From: Planctomycetaceae bacterium
GTDB lineage: Bacteria > Planctomycetota > PLA2
Reading direction: 5' to 3'
Assembly (NCBI GenBank): GCA_011525755.1
Contig: WYBS01000136.1
Coordinates: 1-53,383 of the forward strand
DNA length: 53,383 bases
Part shown: positions 39,168-47,271 of the stretch, one piece after another
Layout: every line of letters begins with the position of its first letter
Numbering within the stretch: position 1 is the first letter of the stretch
Translations under genes and position numbers: made by a program
Notes under the pieces: model-generated
Databases searched by the model: none
Seen by the model: only the letters and a program-made list of their open reading frames with translations
Told to the model about the DNA's origin: nothing

Positions 39168-41324
39168 ATGCGCGGGGGGATCGTCGCCCTGCTGTCCCTG
39201 GCCTTGGGCTTCGGTGTCGGCTGCCTGGTCGGCGCCTCGCAGGCGCCCGACGCGCCTGCCCGGGCCGCCCCCGCCGAGGCGCGCCCGCCCGGCTTCCCGG
39301 CGGATGCCGGATCGCCCGTCGACGACTCCCTCGCCCGCGCGATCGACGATCTGCCGGTCCCCGACGTGGAGCGGGGCACGGGCACGATCACCGGCCAGGT
39401 GACGTGCGCCGACGGGACGCCGGTCGCGGGCGTGACCGTCCGGGCGGTCCTCGGACCGGCGTACGGCAGGCGGCGCCCGAGCGGCCCGCCGCCGCCGCCC
39501 GACATCGAGGAGGAGGTTCGGCGACTCGTCGCGGACCTGCGGCGCGAGCGCCTGACGCGCGTGGACGCCGTCACCCAAGAGGACGGCCGGTATGTGCTCT
39601 CGGGGCTTTCGGACGGGCCCTACCGCGTCGCGGCGTACGCGGAGGGCTTCCGCCTCGGCCGCGTGCGGGGGTCCGCGGCATCGCACGCGAGGCCTGGCGC
39701 GGTCGTCGACTTCCTCGCGGAACCCGTCGCGGAGGTCGAGTTCGACGTGCTCCTGCCCGACGGGACGACGGCGGCCGACGCGACGATCCTCCTGAGGTCG
39801 GGGGACGACACCTCACGGCACACATGGCGGCGGGACGATCCGCGCATCGCCGTGCCGCACGGCCAGTACATGTGCATGGCCGAGCACGGCGACCATGCCT
39901 ACCGCTCCGACGAGGTCCCGCTCGACGCGCGCGAGGGCGCCCCTGCGCCCCAAAAGGTCGTGGTGCGGCTCAAGGGCGTCACCGGGATCCGGGGAACGAT
40001 CACGTTCCCGCCGGAGTTCCCGTTCCGGTATGCGTCCGTCCACGCGGTCGCTTTCGCCGGGGAGAAGCCGTCCGACCGCGCGCTCCTCGCCCCCAAGACG
40101 AGTTCCGCGTGGTGGGAGAGCAGGAACCGGCGCTACTCCGCACTGGAGCTTTCCCCGGGGCGCTATCTCGTCGGCGTCTCGCTGACCGGGAGCGTCGTCG
40201 CCAGCCGGGTCGTCGACGTACGCGGGATGGAGACCTGCGACTTCGTGATCGACCGGCTCGACCCGGCGATGTACGTGGTCGTCTCTGTCCTCGACCCGTC
40301 GGGGAAGCCGCTCTCCGACGTGTCGTTCGACACCGCCTACCGCACGGCGACGACGCGGAGCAGCTCCCGCGGCATCGAGGTGTTCCCCCGGCCTGACGGG
40401 AGCTTCGTCGTCCTGAATCATCCGACGAACGAGCGCGGGGGCGGGACGCACTCGGTTACCGCGAACTCCGCGAAGTACGGGGAGAAGGAGGTCAGCTACA
40501 AGGCCGGCGAGACCACCCACCTCGAGGTGCGTTTCGGCGACCCCGCGACGCTCGACCTCTCCCTCGCCGGATTCGACGCGGGGGCGCACCTGTCGGCGGT
40601 CACGGTCGTCCTCCTGCCGTACCCCTGCGAGGCGGAAGACGTGTTCTTCGCGAGCGAAGACACCGCGCCGGACGTGAAGGGGCGGCTCGCGCTCGGTCCG
40701 GTCGAGCCGGGGGAGTACGAGGTCGTGCTCCGCGTCTCGGTCGGCGGCGAGACGCTGGTCGCGGCGACCCGGCGCGTCACGCTCGGACCCGGGAAGAGCG
40801 CGCTCTCGATCCCCGCGCCGCGCCTGCACTCGCTCGTCGTCGTGGACCCGGAGGCGAAGCCCGACCAGACGCTCGCGCTCCGGTTCGAGGGCAACCGGCT
40901 CCGGTCCGAGGCGCGTGCGCAGGTCGACGAGGGCGGTCGCGCGCGGTTCGAGCCGCTGCCGGAGGGCAGCTACCAGCTCGCGCGGGAGGGGGACGCCTCG
41001 GGGGCGATGCGGATCACGATCCCGGGGCCCGCCGAGATCGTGTTCAAGCCCTCCCCCTATACCGCGCTTCGCGCGCGCATCGCGGACGCGGACGGGCCAT
41101 GGGGGAAGGCGGGGCTCAAGGACGGCGACCTGATCGTCGCGATCGACGGCAAGGACCTGGAGTCGGCCGACGGCCTCCAGCGCGGCTACGCCGTTCTCGT
41201 CGCCGTGGAGGAGGCGACCGTCACGGTCCTGCGCGGGGGGAGCCGCATCGATCTCACCGTCAACGGGCGTCGGCTCCTCACCGAGGACATCGAGGGCGGC
41301 TACCTCGAGTGGGCGACGCGGTGA
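39168..41324 (+). CDS. Exported CRL-repeat protein with C-terminal PDZ domain
   Basis: 718 residues. An N-terminal hydrophobic signal or anchor (IVALLSLALGFGVGCLVGA) is followed by a linker and several CRL/beta-sandwich units (GTGTITGQVTCADGTPVAGVTVRAVLG; VTGIRGTITFPPEFPFRYASVHAVAF; LDLSLAGFDAGAHLSAVTVVLLP). The last 95 residues form a PDZ domain: ARIADADGPWGKAGLKDGDLIVAIDGKDLESADGLQ ... VEEATVTVLRGGSRIDLTV. Family knowledge: PDZ domains of exported proteins bind C-terminal peptides of partners, often unfolded or substrate proteins. No protease domain is present. It belongs to the same architectural group as the two sigma fusions and the 721-residue protein, and could be a soluble or anchored partner for them (inference). 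Confidence 0.88.
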   Translation: MRGGIVALLSLALGFGVGCLVGASQAPDAPARAAPAEARPPGFPADAGSPVDDSLARAIDDLPVPDVERGTGTITGQVTCADGTPVAGVTVRAVLGPAYGRRRPSGPPPPPDIEEEVRRLVADLRRERLTRVDAVTQEDGRYVLSGLSDGPYRVAAYAEGFRLGRVRGSAASHARPGAVVDFLAEPVAEVEFDVLLPDGTTAADATILLRSGDDTSRHTWRRDDPRIAVPHGQYMCMAEHGDHAYRSDEVPLDAREGAPAPQKVVVRLKGVTGIRGTITFPPEFPFRYASVHAVAFAGEKPSDRALLAPKTSSAWWESRNRRYSALELSPGRYLVGVSLTGSVVASRVVDVRGMETCDFVIDRLDPAMYVVVSVLDPSGKPLSDVSFDTAYRTATTRSSSRGIEVFPRPDGSFVVLNHPTNERGGGTHSVTANSAKYGEKEVSYKAGETTHLEVRFGDPATLDLSLAGFDAGAHLSAVTVVLLPYPCEAEDVFFASEDTAPDVKGRLALGPVEPGEYEVVLRVSVGGETLVAATRRVTLGPGKSALSIPAPRLHSLVVVDPEAKPDQTLALRFEGNRLRSEARAQVDEGGRARFEPLPEGSYQLAREGDASGAMRITIPGPAEIVFKPSPYTALRARIADADGPWGKAGLKDGDLIVAIDGKDLESADGLQRGYAVLVAVEEATVTVLRGGSRIDLTVNGRRLLTEDIEGGYLEWATR

Positions 41325-41377
41325 GCGCCGTTTCAAGCGCTCGCCGCGCGGCGGCCGCCGTGCGATCCTAGCCGCCC

Positions 41378-42103
41378 GTGACCAAGCTACGCGCCTCGCT
41401 GGAACGGGCGGGCCACTTCCTCTTCCGCACGCGCAACGCGGTCTTCCCGCTCGTGTTCGGGGCGGTCGTGCTCCTCTTCCCGCCCGTCCCCCCCGGCCCC
41501 CCCTGGCTCGCGGCGGGGCTCGCGCTCCTCGCGCTCGGCCAGGGCATCCGCATCCTCACGATCGGCCTCGCCTACATCAAGCGCGGCGGCAAGGACGGCC
41601 GGATCTACGCGAGCGGCCTCGTCACCGGCGGCGTCTTCGCGCACTCGAGGAACCCGATGTATCTCGGCAACCTGCTCGCGCTGCTCGGCCTGCTCGCGCT
41701 CACCGGCAACCCGGTCGCGCTCGCCGCCGGCGGCGCGTTCTTCCTCGTCGCCTACCTGTCGATCACGCTCGCCGAGGAGACCTACCTCCTCGGCCGCTTC
41801 GGCGACGAGTACCGCGCCTACTGCGCCCGCGTCCCGCGCTTCCTCCCGCGACCGAAGGGCGCGCTGGCGACGCTCGGCCATCCCTTCGACTGGCGGAAGG
41901 TCGTCTCGAAGGAGCACGGCACGATCTACCTGAACGTCATGCTCGCGGCGGCCGTGCTCGCGTACGCGTCCTACCGCGCGGGCGACCTCGACCGGCACGC
42001 GCTGCCGCTCGCCGCGGTCGCCTTCCTGGCGACGGCCGGCTACGCGCTCGCGCGCATCGCGAAGAAGCGGACGGCCTGGCTCCGGCCGGAGGGCGCCCGG
42101 TGA
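41378..42103 (+). CDS. Isoprenylcysteine methyltransferase / PEMT-like membrane protein
   Basis: 241 residues from GTG 41378, with five to six membrane helices. The catalytic signature of the ICMT/PEMT-type membrane methyltransferases is clear: GVFAHSRNPMYLGNLLALLG, followed by LAEETYLLGRFGDEYRAYCARVPRFLPRP with the E-E and R/Y-x-x-Y residues that close over SAM. It should methylate a membrane lipid, quinone or thiol/carboxyl group. A C-rich variant of the repeat (41488-41503) encodes PPVPPGPPW in a loop. No Shine-Dalgarno site is visible; GATCCT lies 8 nt before the start. The stop overlaps the chorismate mutase start (GTGA). Confidence 0.85.
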   Translation: MTKLRASLERAGHFLFRTRNAVFPLVFGAVVLLFPPVPPGPPWLAAGLALLALGQGIRILTIGLAYIKRGGKDGRIYASGLVTGGVFAHSRNPMYLGNLLALLGLLALTGNPVALAAGGAFFLVAYLSITLAEETYLLGRFGDEYRAYCARVPRFLPRPKGALATLGHPFDWRKVVSKEHGTIYLNVMLAAAVLAYASYRAGDLDRHALPLAAVAFLATAGYALARIAKKRTAWLRPEGAR

Positions 42104-42651
42104 CGAAGAAGGGGGGGCTCGGGGGCGCGCGGGCGGAGATCGAAGGGATCGACGCGGGCCTCCTCCGCCTCCTCAACCGGCGGGCGGCGCTCGTCACGAA
42201 GCTCCACGCGCGGAAGGCGAGGGAGGGGAAGCCCTTCTACGACGCGGGCCGCACGGACGCGATCCTCGGCCGGCTCCTCCGCCTCAACCGGGGGCCGCTC
42301 CGCGACGAGCAGGTGCTCGCGCTCTTCACCTTCCTCCTCCACCACTTCGCGCTCGGCCACCGCCCCGGGCGGCCCCCGGAGCCCCCCCTCTTCGTCGCGG
42401 AAATCGCGCCCGGCGCGGATCCCTCGATCCTCCGCAGGCACGGCATCCGCCGCTTCCGGAAGGGGCGCCGGCCGAAGGACCTCGTGGACGCCCGCGACGC
42501 CATCACGCGGGTGCCGGTCGTCCTCGCGGGGCTCCTCCAGGGGGCGCGGGGCGCGCTTCTCCGGATCCGGAAGGACGAGGACGACGAGGCCCTTGCGGAG
42601 CTCTGCTATCGTGCGAAGCTTCTCTGCCTCGCGCTGCGGCGGCGCGTTTGA
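42100..42651 (+). CDS. Chorismate mutase (AroQ type) with C-terminal extension
   Basis: 183 residues from GTG 42100. Residues about 10-85 match AroQ-type chorismate mutase: EIEGIDAGLLRLLNRRAALVTKLHARKAREGKPFYDAGRTDAILGRLLRLN, with the catalytic Arg/Lys set (R in LLNRRA, K in HARKAREGK, and the D-x-x-R pair before the third helix). It converts chorismate to prephenate. The C-terminal 95 residues (FVAEIAPGADPSILRRHGIRRFRKGRR) are not recognised and are joined to the mutase by a tract encoded by a full G-rich 18-mer (RPPEPP). A second G-rich variant lies right after the start (GGLGG). Downstream, CmoA needs prephenate as co-substrate and starts 8 nt away, so the two very likely work together. 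Confidence 0.85.
   Translation: MTKKGGLGGARAEIEGIDAGLLRLLNRRAALVTKLHARKAREGKPFYDAGRTDAILGRLLRLNRGPLRDEQVLALFTFLLHHFALGHRPGRPPEPPLFVAEIAPGADPSILRRHGIRRFRKGRRPKDLVDARDAITRVPVVLAGLLQGARGALLRIRKDEDDEALAELCYRAKLLCLALRRRV
42111..42126 (+). repeat. G-rich element variant at the chorismate mutase start
   Basis: GGGGGGGCTCGGGGGC (spacer CTC). It encodes GGLGG at residues 5-9. Confidence 0.65.
42371..42388 (-). repeat. G-rich interspersed element, full 18-mer, in-frame
   Basis: GGGGGGGCTCCGGGGGCC on the minus strand. Read from the plus-strand gene it encodes RPPEPP between the mutase domain and its extension. Confidence 0.92.
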
Positions 42652-42659
42652 GGAGGCCG

Positions 42660-43388
42660 ATGAAGGACCGGATCTTCGACGGGGAAGGGCGCATCTCGGA
42701 CTTCGAGTTCGACGAGAAGGTGGCGGGCGTCTTCGACGACATGGTCGCGCGGAGCGTGCCCTACTACGACGAGGTGCAGCGGCTCCAGGTCGACCTCGCG
42801 GTCGAGTTCCTGCCCGAGCGCGAGAGCCTCGTCTACGACCTCGGCTGCTCGACCGGGACGACGCTGCACCTGCTCTCGTCGCACCCCCGGTGCCCGGCCG
42901 GCACCCGGTTCCTGGGCCTCGACAACTCGGCGGCGATGCTCGACAAGGCCCGGAGCAAGCTCGCGCCCGCGGGGGACCGGGTCGAGCTGCTCGAGGCGGA
43001 CCTCAACGCGGGGGTCGAGCTGAGGCCCTGCCGGATCGTCTTCCTCAACTGGACGCTCCAGTTCGTGAGGCCTCTTTACCGGGAGGCCCTGATCCGGCGG
43101 ATCTTCGAGGCGCTCGAGCCGGGGGGAGCCCTCTTCCTCTCCGAGAAGGTCCTCCTCTCGAACTCCTTCCTGAACCGCCTCTACATCGAGCACTACCTCC
43201 GCTACAAGCGGTCCCGGGGCTACTCCGACGCGGAGATCCAGCGCAAGCGGGAAGCCCTCGAGAACGTGCTCGTGCCCTACCGGCTGGACGAGAACCGCGT
43301 GATGCTCGAGCGGGCCGGGTTCGGGACGATCGACCCCTTCTTCCGCTGGCTCAATTTCGCCTGCATCCTGGCGGTCAAGGCGCCCTGA
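42660..43388 (+). CDS. cmoA: Carboxy-S-adenosyl-L-methionine synthase CmoA
   Basis: 242 residues, close to the E. coli length (247). Nearly every CmoA signature is visible: FDEKVAGVFDDMVARSVPYY, VYDLGCSTGTTLHLL (SAM loop), GLDNSAAMLDKARSKL, FLNWTLQFV, LFLSEKV, GYSDAEIQRKREALENVLVPY and FRWLNFACILAVK. It makes Cx-SAM from SAM and prephenate; CmoB then uses it to modify the wobble uridine 34 of tRNAs to cmo5U. ATG 42660 follows AGGAGG and fits the family N-terminus; the upstream TTG would only add four residues. No cmoB is in the window. The chorismate mutase gene directly upstream would supply prephenate. Confidence 0.95.
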   Translation: MKDRIFDGEGRISDFEFDEKVAGVFDDMVARSVPYYDEVQRLQVDLAVEFLPERESLVYDLGCSTGTTLHLLSSHPRCPAGTRFLGLDNSAAMLDKARSKLAPAGDRVELLEADLNAGVELRPCRIVFLNWTLQFVRPLYREALIRRIFEALEPGGALFLSEKVLLSNSFLNRLYIEHYLRYKRSRGYSDAEIQRKREALENVLVPYRLDENRVMLERAGFGTIDPFFRWLNFACILAVKAP

Positions 43389-43399
43389 GCGGCGTCCAA

Positions 43400-43415
43400 G
43401 GGGGCGTCCGCCCCC
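43400..43415. terminator. Small hairpin after cmoA
   Basis: GGGGGC / GCCCCC with loop GTCC, 11 nt after the cmoA stop. There is no T-tract, so this is a weak terminator candidate. Confidence 0.4.
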
Positions 43416-43496
43416 AAGGAGCGCCCCGCATCACGAACCCGTGACAGAATCGCGGCACCATCGGGCGCGGGCGTGCGTATGTTACGGAAGGTACGG

Positions 43497-45041
43497 ATGA
43501 TGCTCAGGCTGGCTGCGTTCCTTCTCTTCCCCCTGCTCCTCGGCTGCGCATCCCGGTACGAGCGCTCCGCCGACCGCGAAGGCGAGGAGATCATCCGGGA
43601 GGGGATGGACGCGGTCGACGCGTTCCGCACCGACCTCGTCCGGCCCGCGCCGGACACGCCCCCGCGGGAGGACCGCCCTCCCCCGGTCGACGTACCCGCG
43701 GTGATGACGATCGACGATGCGCTCCGGATCGGGACGGAGTGCAACCGCGACTACCAGACGGAGCGCGAAGCGTTCTTCCTCGCCGCGCTCGGCGTCGGCC
43801 TCACGCGCCGCGACTTCCGGGAATGGGTCTTCACGGGGCGCCTCTCGAACAACCTGACCGACGGCGAGGAGATCCAGCTCTTCGACAGCACCGCGCTCGC
43901 CTTCACCGGCACGAGGGCCGTGCTCCCCACGGGCGGCAGCCTCACGATCACCGGCACGCTGACGCAGATCCACGAGCCCGAGAGCGAGGGCACGGTCACC
44001 GGCACCGCCACGTTCACGCAGCCGCTCCTCCGCGGCGCGGGCAAGTCGGTCGCCTGGGAGCCGCTCACGCTCGCGGAGCGGAGCCTCGTCTACCAGGCGC
44101 GCAGATTCGAGCTCTTCCGGCAGGGCTTCACGATCTCGATCATCCAGCAGTACGCGAGCCTCGTCAGCCAGCGGCGGAGCGTCCAGAACGCGGAGAACCG
44201 CGTGGCGAGCAACGACTACGTGCAGCGGCAGGCGAAGGCGCTCTACCGGCTCGAGATGGGCACGCAGACCGACGTCTTCCGCGCCGAGCGCGAGTACCGG
44301 AACGCGCAGAACGCGCTGCTCGACGCGCAGCAGGGCTACCAGCTCGCGCTCGACCAGTTCAAGATCACGCTCGGCCTGCCGCTCTCCGCGACCTTCGAGG
44401 TCGTGGACGACATCCCGGAGCCGCCGGATCTCGACCCGACCGTCGAGGGCGCCGTCGATGCCGCGATCCATAACCGCCTCGACCTCGTGACCGCGCGGCA
44501 GCAGACGGAGGACGCCGAACGGGCGGTCGCGGTCGCGAAGAACGCGCTGCTCCCCGATCTCGACTTCACGGCCTCCTACAACGCGATCGCGGTCGGCAAC
44601 ACGCTCGTCGAGTTCGGCGCCGAGCCCGACAACTGGGCGCTCGGGCTCTCGCTCGAGATCCCGCTCGACCGCAAGGCGGAGCGGAACGCCTACAAGTCCG
44701 CGATCCTCGCGTACGAGCGTTCGAAGCGCACGCTCCAGCAGACGGAGGACAACGCGATCCTCTCCGTGCGCGACGCGCTGCGCCGGCTGCGGCAGACGCG
44801 CCTCCAGATCCGGAACGACAGGGACAACATACGGACGATCGAGCGGCTGCTCCTGAAGGCCGATCTCGAGAACCGGGCGGGGCGGGGCAGCAACCGCGAT
44901 GTGGTCGAGGCGACGAACGACCTCGCGGACGCGAAGAACAGCCTGAACGATCGCTATGTCTCGTACCTGATCGACACGCTGAACCTCCAGCAGGAGATGG
45001 GGCTCCTGTTCGTCGACAAGGAAGGCAAGGTGGTCCCGTGA
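43497..45041 (+). CDS. TolC-family outer-membrane efflux lipoprotein
   Basis: 514 residues. ATG 43497 is chosen because GGAAGG lies 5 nt upstream and a lipoprotein signal (LRLAAFLLFPLLLGC) follows. Two TolC-like repeats are visible with long coiled helices (RRSVQNAENRVASNDYVQRQAKALYRLEMGTQTDVFRAEREYRNAQNALLDAQQGYQLALDQFKITLGLP and DTLNLQQEMGLL at the end) and paired barrel strands (GSLTITGTLTQIHEPE; ATFTQPLLRGAGKS). It should form the trimeric outer-membrane duct of a tripartite exporter. Its stop overlaps the adaptor start (GTGA). It heads the efflux operon with adaptor, ATPase and permease. Confidence 0.92.
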   Translation: MMLRLAAFLLFPLLLGCASRYERSADREGEEIIREGMDAVDAFRTDLVRPAPDTPPREDRPPPVDVPAVMTIDDALRIGTECNRDYQTEREAFFLAALGVGLTRRDFREWVFTGRLSNNLTDGEEIQLFDSTALAFTGTRAVLPTGGSLTITGTLTQIHEPESEGTVTGTATFTQPLLRGAGKSVAWEPLTLAERSLVYQARRFELFRQGFTISIIQQYASLVSQRRSVQNAENRVASNDYVQRQAKALYRLEMGTQTDVFRAEREYRNAQNALLDAQQGYQLALDQFKITLGLPLSATFEVVDDIPEPPDLDPTVEGAVDAAIHNRLDLVTARQQTEDAERAVAVAKNALLPDLDFTASYNAIAVGNTLVEFGAEPDNWALGLSLEIPLDRKAERNAYKSAILAYERSKRTLQQTEDNAILSVRDALRRLRQTRLQIRNDRDNIRTIERLLLKADLENRAGRGSNRDVVEATNDLADAKNSLNDRYVSYLIDTLNLQQEMGLLFVDKEGKVVP

Positions 45042-46432
45042 GCCGACTGCTCCTCGTCGCCCTGCTCGCGCTCGCGGCCTGCGCGGAGAAGAACGCGGAT
45101 GGGCCCCGGGAAGGGGGGACGCACGCGGTCGCCCGCGGCCGGCTCCCCATCACGCTCACCGAGAAGGGCACGCTCAAGACGAAGAACTCGACGCAGCTCC
45201 GCGCCGAGACCTACGCGAAGATCGAGTGGATCATCGAGGAGGGCAAGAGCGTCAAGAAGGACGAGGTCCTCGTCAGGCTCGACAAGCAGGACACGGAGAA
45301 GCAGAAGGAGCAGCTCGAGAACCAGGTCACGCAGCTCGAGGCGGAGCTGAAGAGCGCGACGACGAACGAGCTGATCCAGAGGCAGCAGAACCAGACGAAC
45401 GTCGAGAAGGCGGAGCTCGCGCTGGACGTGGCGAAGGTCGAGCTGAGGAAGTTCCTCGACGCGGACGATCCCGCGGAGCGCCGCAAGCTCGCGCTCGCGG
45501 TCGAGACCGCGGAGACCGACGTCGGGCGCAACGAGGACCGCGTGAAGGCGAACGAGGAGCTCAGGAAGGAGGACTTCGTCACCGAGAACGACCTGCGCGA
45601 GGCCAGGATCCTGCTCAAGAAGGCACAGAACGACCTCGAGACGGCGCGGATGGAGCAGAGGAGCTACGAGGAGTACAAGCGCCCCCTCGAGCTGCGCAAG
45701 AAGGAGGCGGCGGTGGTCGAGGCGGAGCGCGGCCTCGACCAGGCGAGGAAGGCCGCGGAGGCCCAGCTCGCGGACAAGACGGCGCAGGTGCGCCAGCGGG
45801 AGTCCTCGCTCCAGCGGACGAAGCACCAGCTCCAGAAGACGATCGAGACGCTCGCCAAGATGGAGATCCGTGCGCCGACGGACGGCACGGTCCTCTACGG
45901 CGACCCGGACCAGCCGTGGGAGCGGGGCAACATCAAGGTCGGCCAGCAGGTGTGGCAGGGCATGAACCTCATCACGCTGCCGGACCCGAGCGAGATGGCG
46001 GTCACGATCCAGATCCACGAGGCGGACGTGGACAAGCTGAAGGTCGGGATGAAGGCGTTCGTCACGAGCGAGACGCAGAAGGACAGGACCTTCGAGGGGG
46101 AGGTCGTGAAGATCGACTCCGTGGCCAACGCCGGGCAGAACTGGTGGGGCGGCGACGACGTCAAGCGATTCAAGGTCGAGATCGCGCTCACCGGCACGGA
46201 CCTGAACCTGAAGACCGGGACGTCCGCGCGCGCGGAGATCCAGGTGGGCGAGGTCGCGGACTGCCTTGCCGTGCCGCTCCAGGCCGTGCAGGAGAAGGAG
46301 GGGAAGCGCTACTGCGTCCGCCGGAACGGCACGACGACCGAGGAGGTCGAGGTGGCGGTCGGCGCGACCAACGACACGATGGTCGAGATCAGGAAGGGCC
46401 TCAAGGAAGGCGACCGCGTCCTCCTCAACTGA
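45038..46432 (+). CDS. MacA/HlyD-like periplasmic adaptor lipoprotein
   Basis: 464 residues. A lipoprotein signal (RLLLVALLALAAC) is followed by the first half of a lipoyl domain (GTLKTKNSTQLRAETYAKIEWIIEEGKSVKKDEVLVRLD), a very long alpha-hairpin of about 190 residues (coiled coil rich in Glu/Lys/Gln/Arg), the second lipoyl half (MEIRAPTDGTVLYG) and beta-barrel/membrane-proximal domains (VTIQIHEADVDKLKVGMKAFV; GEVADCLAVPLQAVQEKEGKRYCVRR). The hairpin is long for a MacA protein, as if spanning a wide periplasm to the TolC-like partner. It starts with GTG overlapping the outer-membrane gene stop by 4 nt. Confidence 0.93.
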   Translation: MSRLLLVALLALAACAEKNADGPREGGTHAVARGRLPITLTEKGTLKTKNSTQLRAETYAKIEWIIEEGKSVKKDEVLVRLDKQDTEKQKEQLENQVTQLEAELKSATTNELIQRQQNQTNVEKAELALDVAKVELRKFLDADDPAERRKLALAVETAETDVGRNEDRVKANEELRKEDFVTENDLREARILLKKAQNDLETARMEQRSYEEYKRPLELRKKEAAVVEAERGLDQARKAAEAQLADKTAQVRQRESSLQRTKHQLQKTIETLAKMEIRAPTDGTVLYGDPDQPWERGNIKVGQQVWQGMNLITLPDPSEMAVTIQIHEADVDKLKVGMKAFVTSETQKDRTFEGEVVKIDSVANAGQNWWGGDDVKRFKVEIALTGTDLNLKTGTSARAEIQVGEVADCLAVPLQAVQEKEGKRYCVRRNGTTTEEVEVAVGATNDTMVEIRKGLKEGDRVLLN

Positions 46433-46500
46433 ACATGGGACCCGGTACGCGTCTTCTCCACGGCAGGTCGATGCCCCGCACCGGGTTGCGGCGTCGGCGT

Positions 46501-46545
46501 GCGGACCTGGGGTCCGCATCCGCGCGCTGCGCGGGACGGATGTCC
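46501..46545 (+). promoter_or_regulatory. Two leader hairpins before the ABC ATPase gene
   Basis: GCGGACC-TGG-GGTCCGC (46501-46517) and GGGAC-GGAT-GTCCC (46532-46545) lie in the 118-nt spacer, the second ending 5 nt before the GTG start. There is no Shine-Dalgarno site. They may control the step from adaptor to ATPase (attenuation or mRNA processing). Confidence 0.4.
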
Positions 46546-46550
46546 CGACC

Positions 46551-47231
46551 GTGAGCGCCGCCGTCCTCGCGCTCCAAGGCGTCACGAAGTCCTACGGGCA
46601 GGGCGACGCCAGGGTCGAGGTGCTCCACGGCCTCGACCTCGAGGTCATGCCGGGCGAGTTCGTCGCGATCATGGGGCCCTCGGGCTCCGGGAAATCGACC
46701 CTCCTGAACATCCTCGGCTGCCTCGACCGGCCCACCGGCGGCGCCTACCTCCTCGACGGCGAGGACGTCGCGGACCTCTCCGACGACCGCCTCTCGCTCA
46801 TCCGCAACGGCCGGATCGGGTTCATCTTCCAGAGCTACAACCTGATCGCCCAGCTCACGGTGCTCGAGAACGTGAAGGTGCCGCTCCTCTACCGGGCGAG
46901 GGGGCGCGGGGGAGAGGGACGACGCCCCGAGGATCTCCTCGAGACGGTCGGGCTCTCCCACCGCCTCGCGCACCGCCCGTCGCAGCTCTCGGGCGGCGAG
47001 TGCCAGCGGGTGGCGATCGCCCGCGCGCTCGTCAACGACCCGATCCTCATCCTCGCCGACGAGCCGACGGGCAACCTCGACTCGAAGACGGGCGCGGAGG
47101 TCCTCGAGCTCCTCGAGGGGCTCCACCGGCAGGGGCGCACGATCGTCCTCATCACGCACGACCCGGCCGTCGCGAAGCGCGCGGGCCGGACGGTCCGCCT
47201 GCAGGACGGGCGCCTCAAGGATGCCTCGTGA
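46551..47231 (+). CDS. ABC transporter ATP-binding protein (MacB/LolD-type)
   Basis: 226 residues. Walker A is GPSGSGKST, Q-loop FIFQSYNLI, signature LSGGECQRVAIARAL (usual LSGGQQQR, here E-C), Walker B LILADEPTGNLD and H-loop VLITHDP. The subtype fits the MacB/LolD group with the NLDSKTG sequence. It supplies energy for the permease encoded next. GTG 46551 (MSAAVLALQGVTKSYG) is chosen because the frame upstream has no other start near the domain. An RGRGGEGRR insert after helix 1 is encoded by a G-rich stretch near 46909. The stop is followed directly by a full G-rich 18-mer. Confidence 0.93.
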   Translation: MSAAVLALQGVTKSYGQGDARVEVLHGLDLEVMPGEFVAIMGPSGSGKSTLLNILGCLDRPTGGAYLLDGEDVADLSDDRLSLIRNGRIGFIFQSYNLIAQLTVLENVKVPLLYRARGRGGEGRRPEDLLETVGLSHRLAHRPSQLSGGECQRVAIARALVNDPILILADEPTGNLDSKTGAEVLELLEGLHRQGRTIVLITHDPAVAKRAGRTVRLQDGRLKDAS

Positions 47232-47249
47232 GGCCCCCGGAGCCCCCCC
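47232..47249 (-). repeat. G-rich interspersed element, full 18-mer, after a stop codon
   Basis: The minus strand reads GGGGGGGCTCCGGGGGCC. It lies immediately after the ATPase TGA and 22 nt before the permease ATG. Confidence 0.92.
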
Positions 47250-47271
47250 ACACCCGGCGCGAGGGACGCTG

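Noticed and set aside
47221-47271. Upstream ATG start for the permease
   Set aside because: It would overlap the ATPase gene and read through the G-rich element. ATG 47272 has a Shine-Dalgarno site and the family N-terminus.
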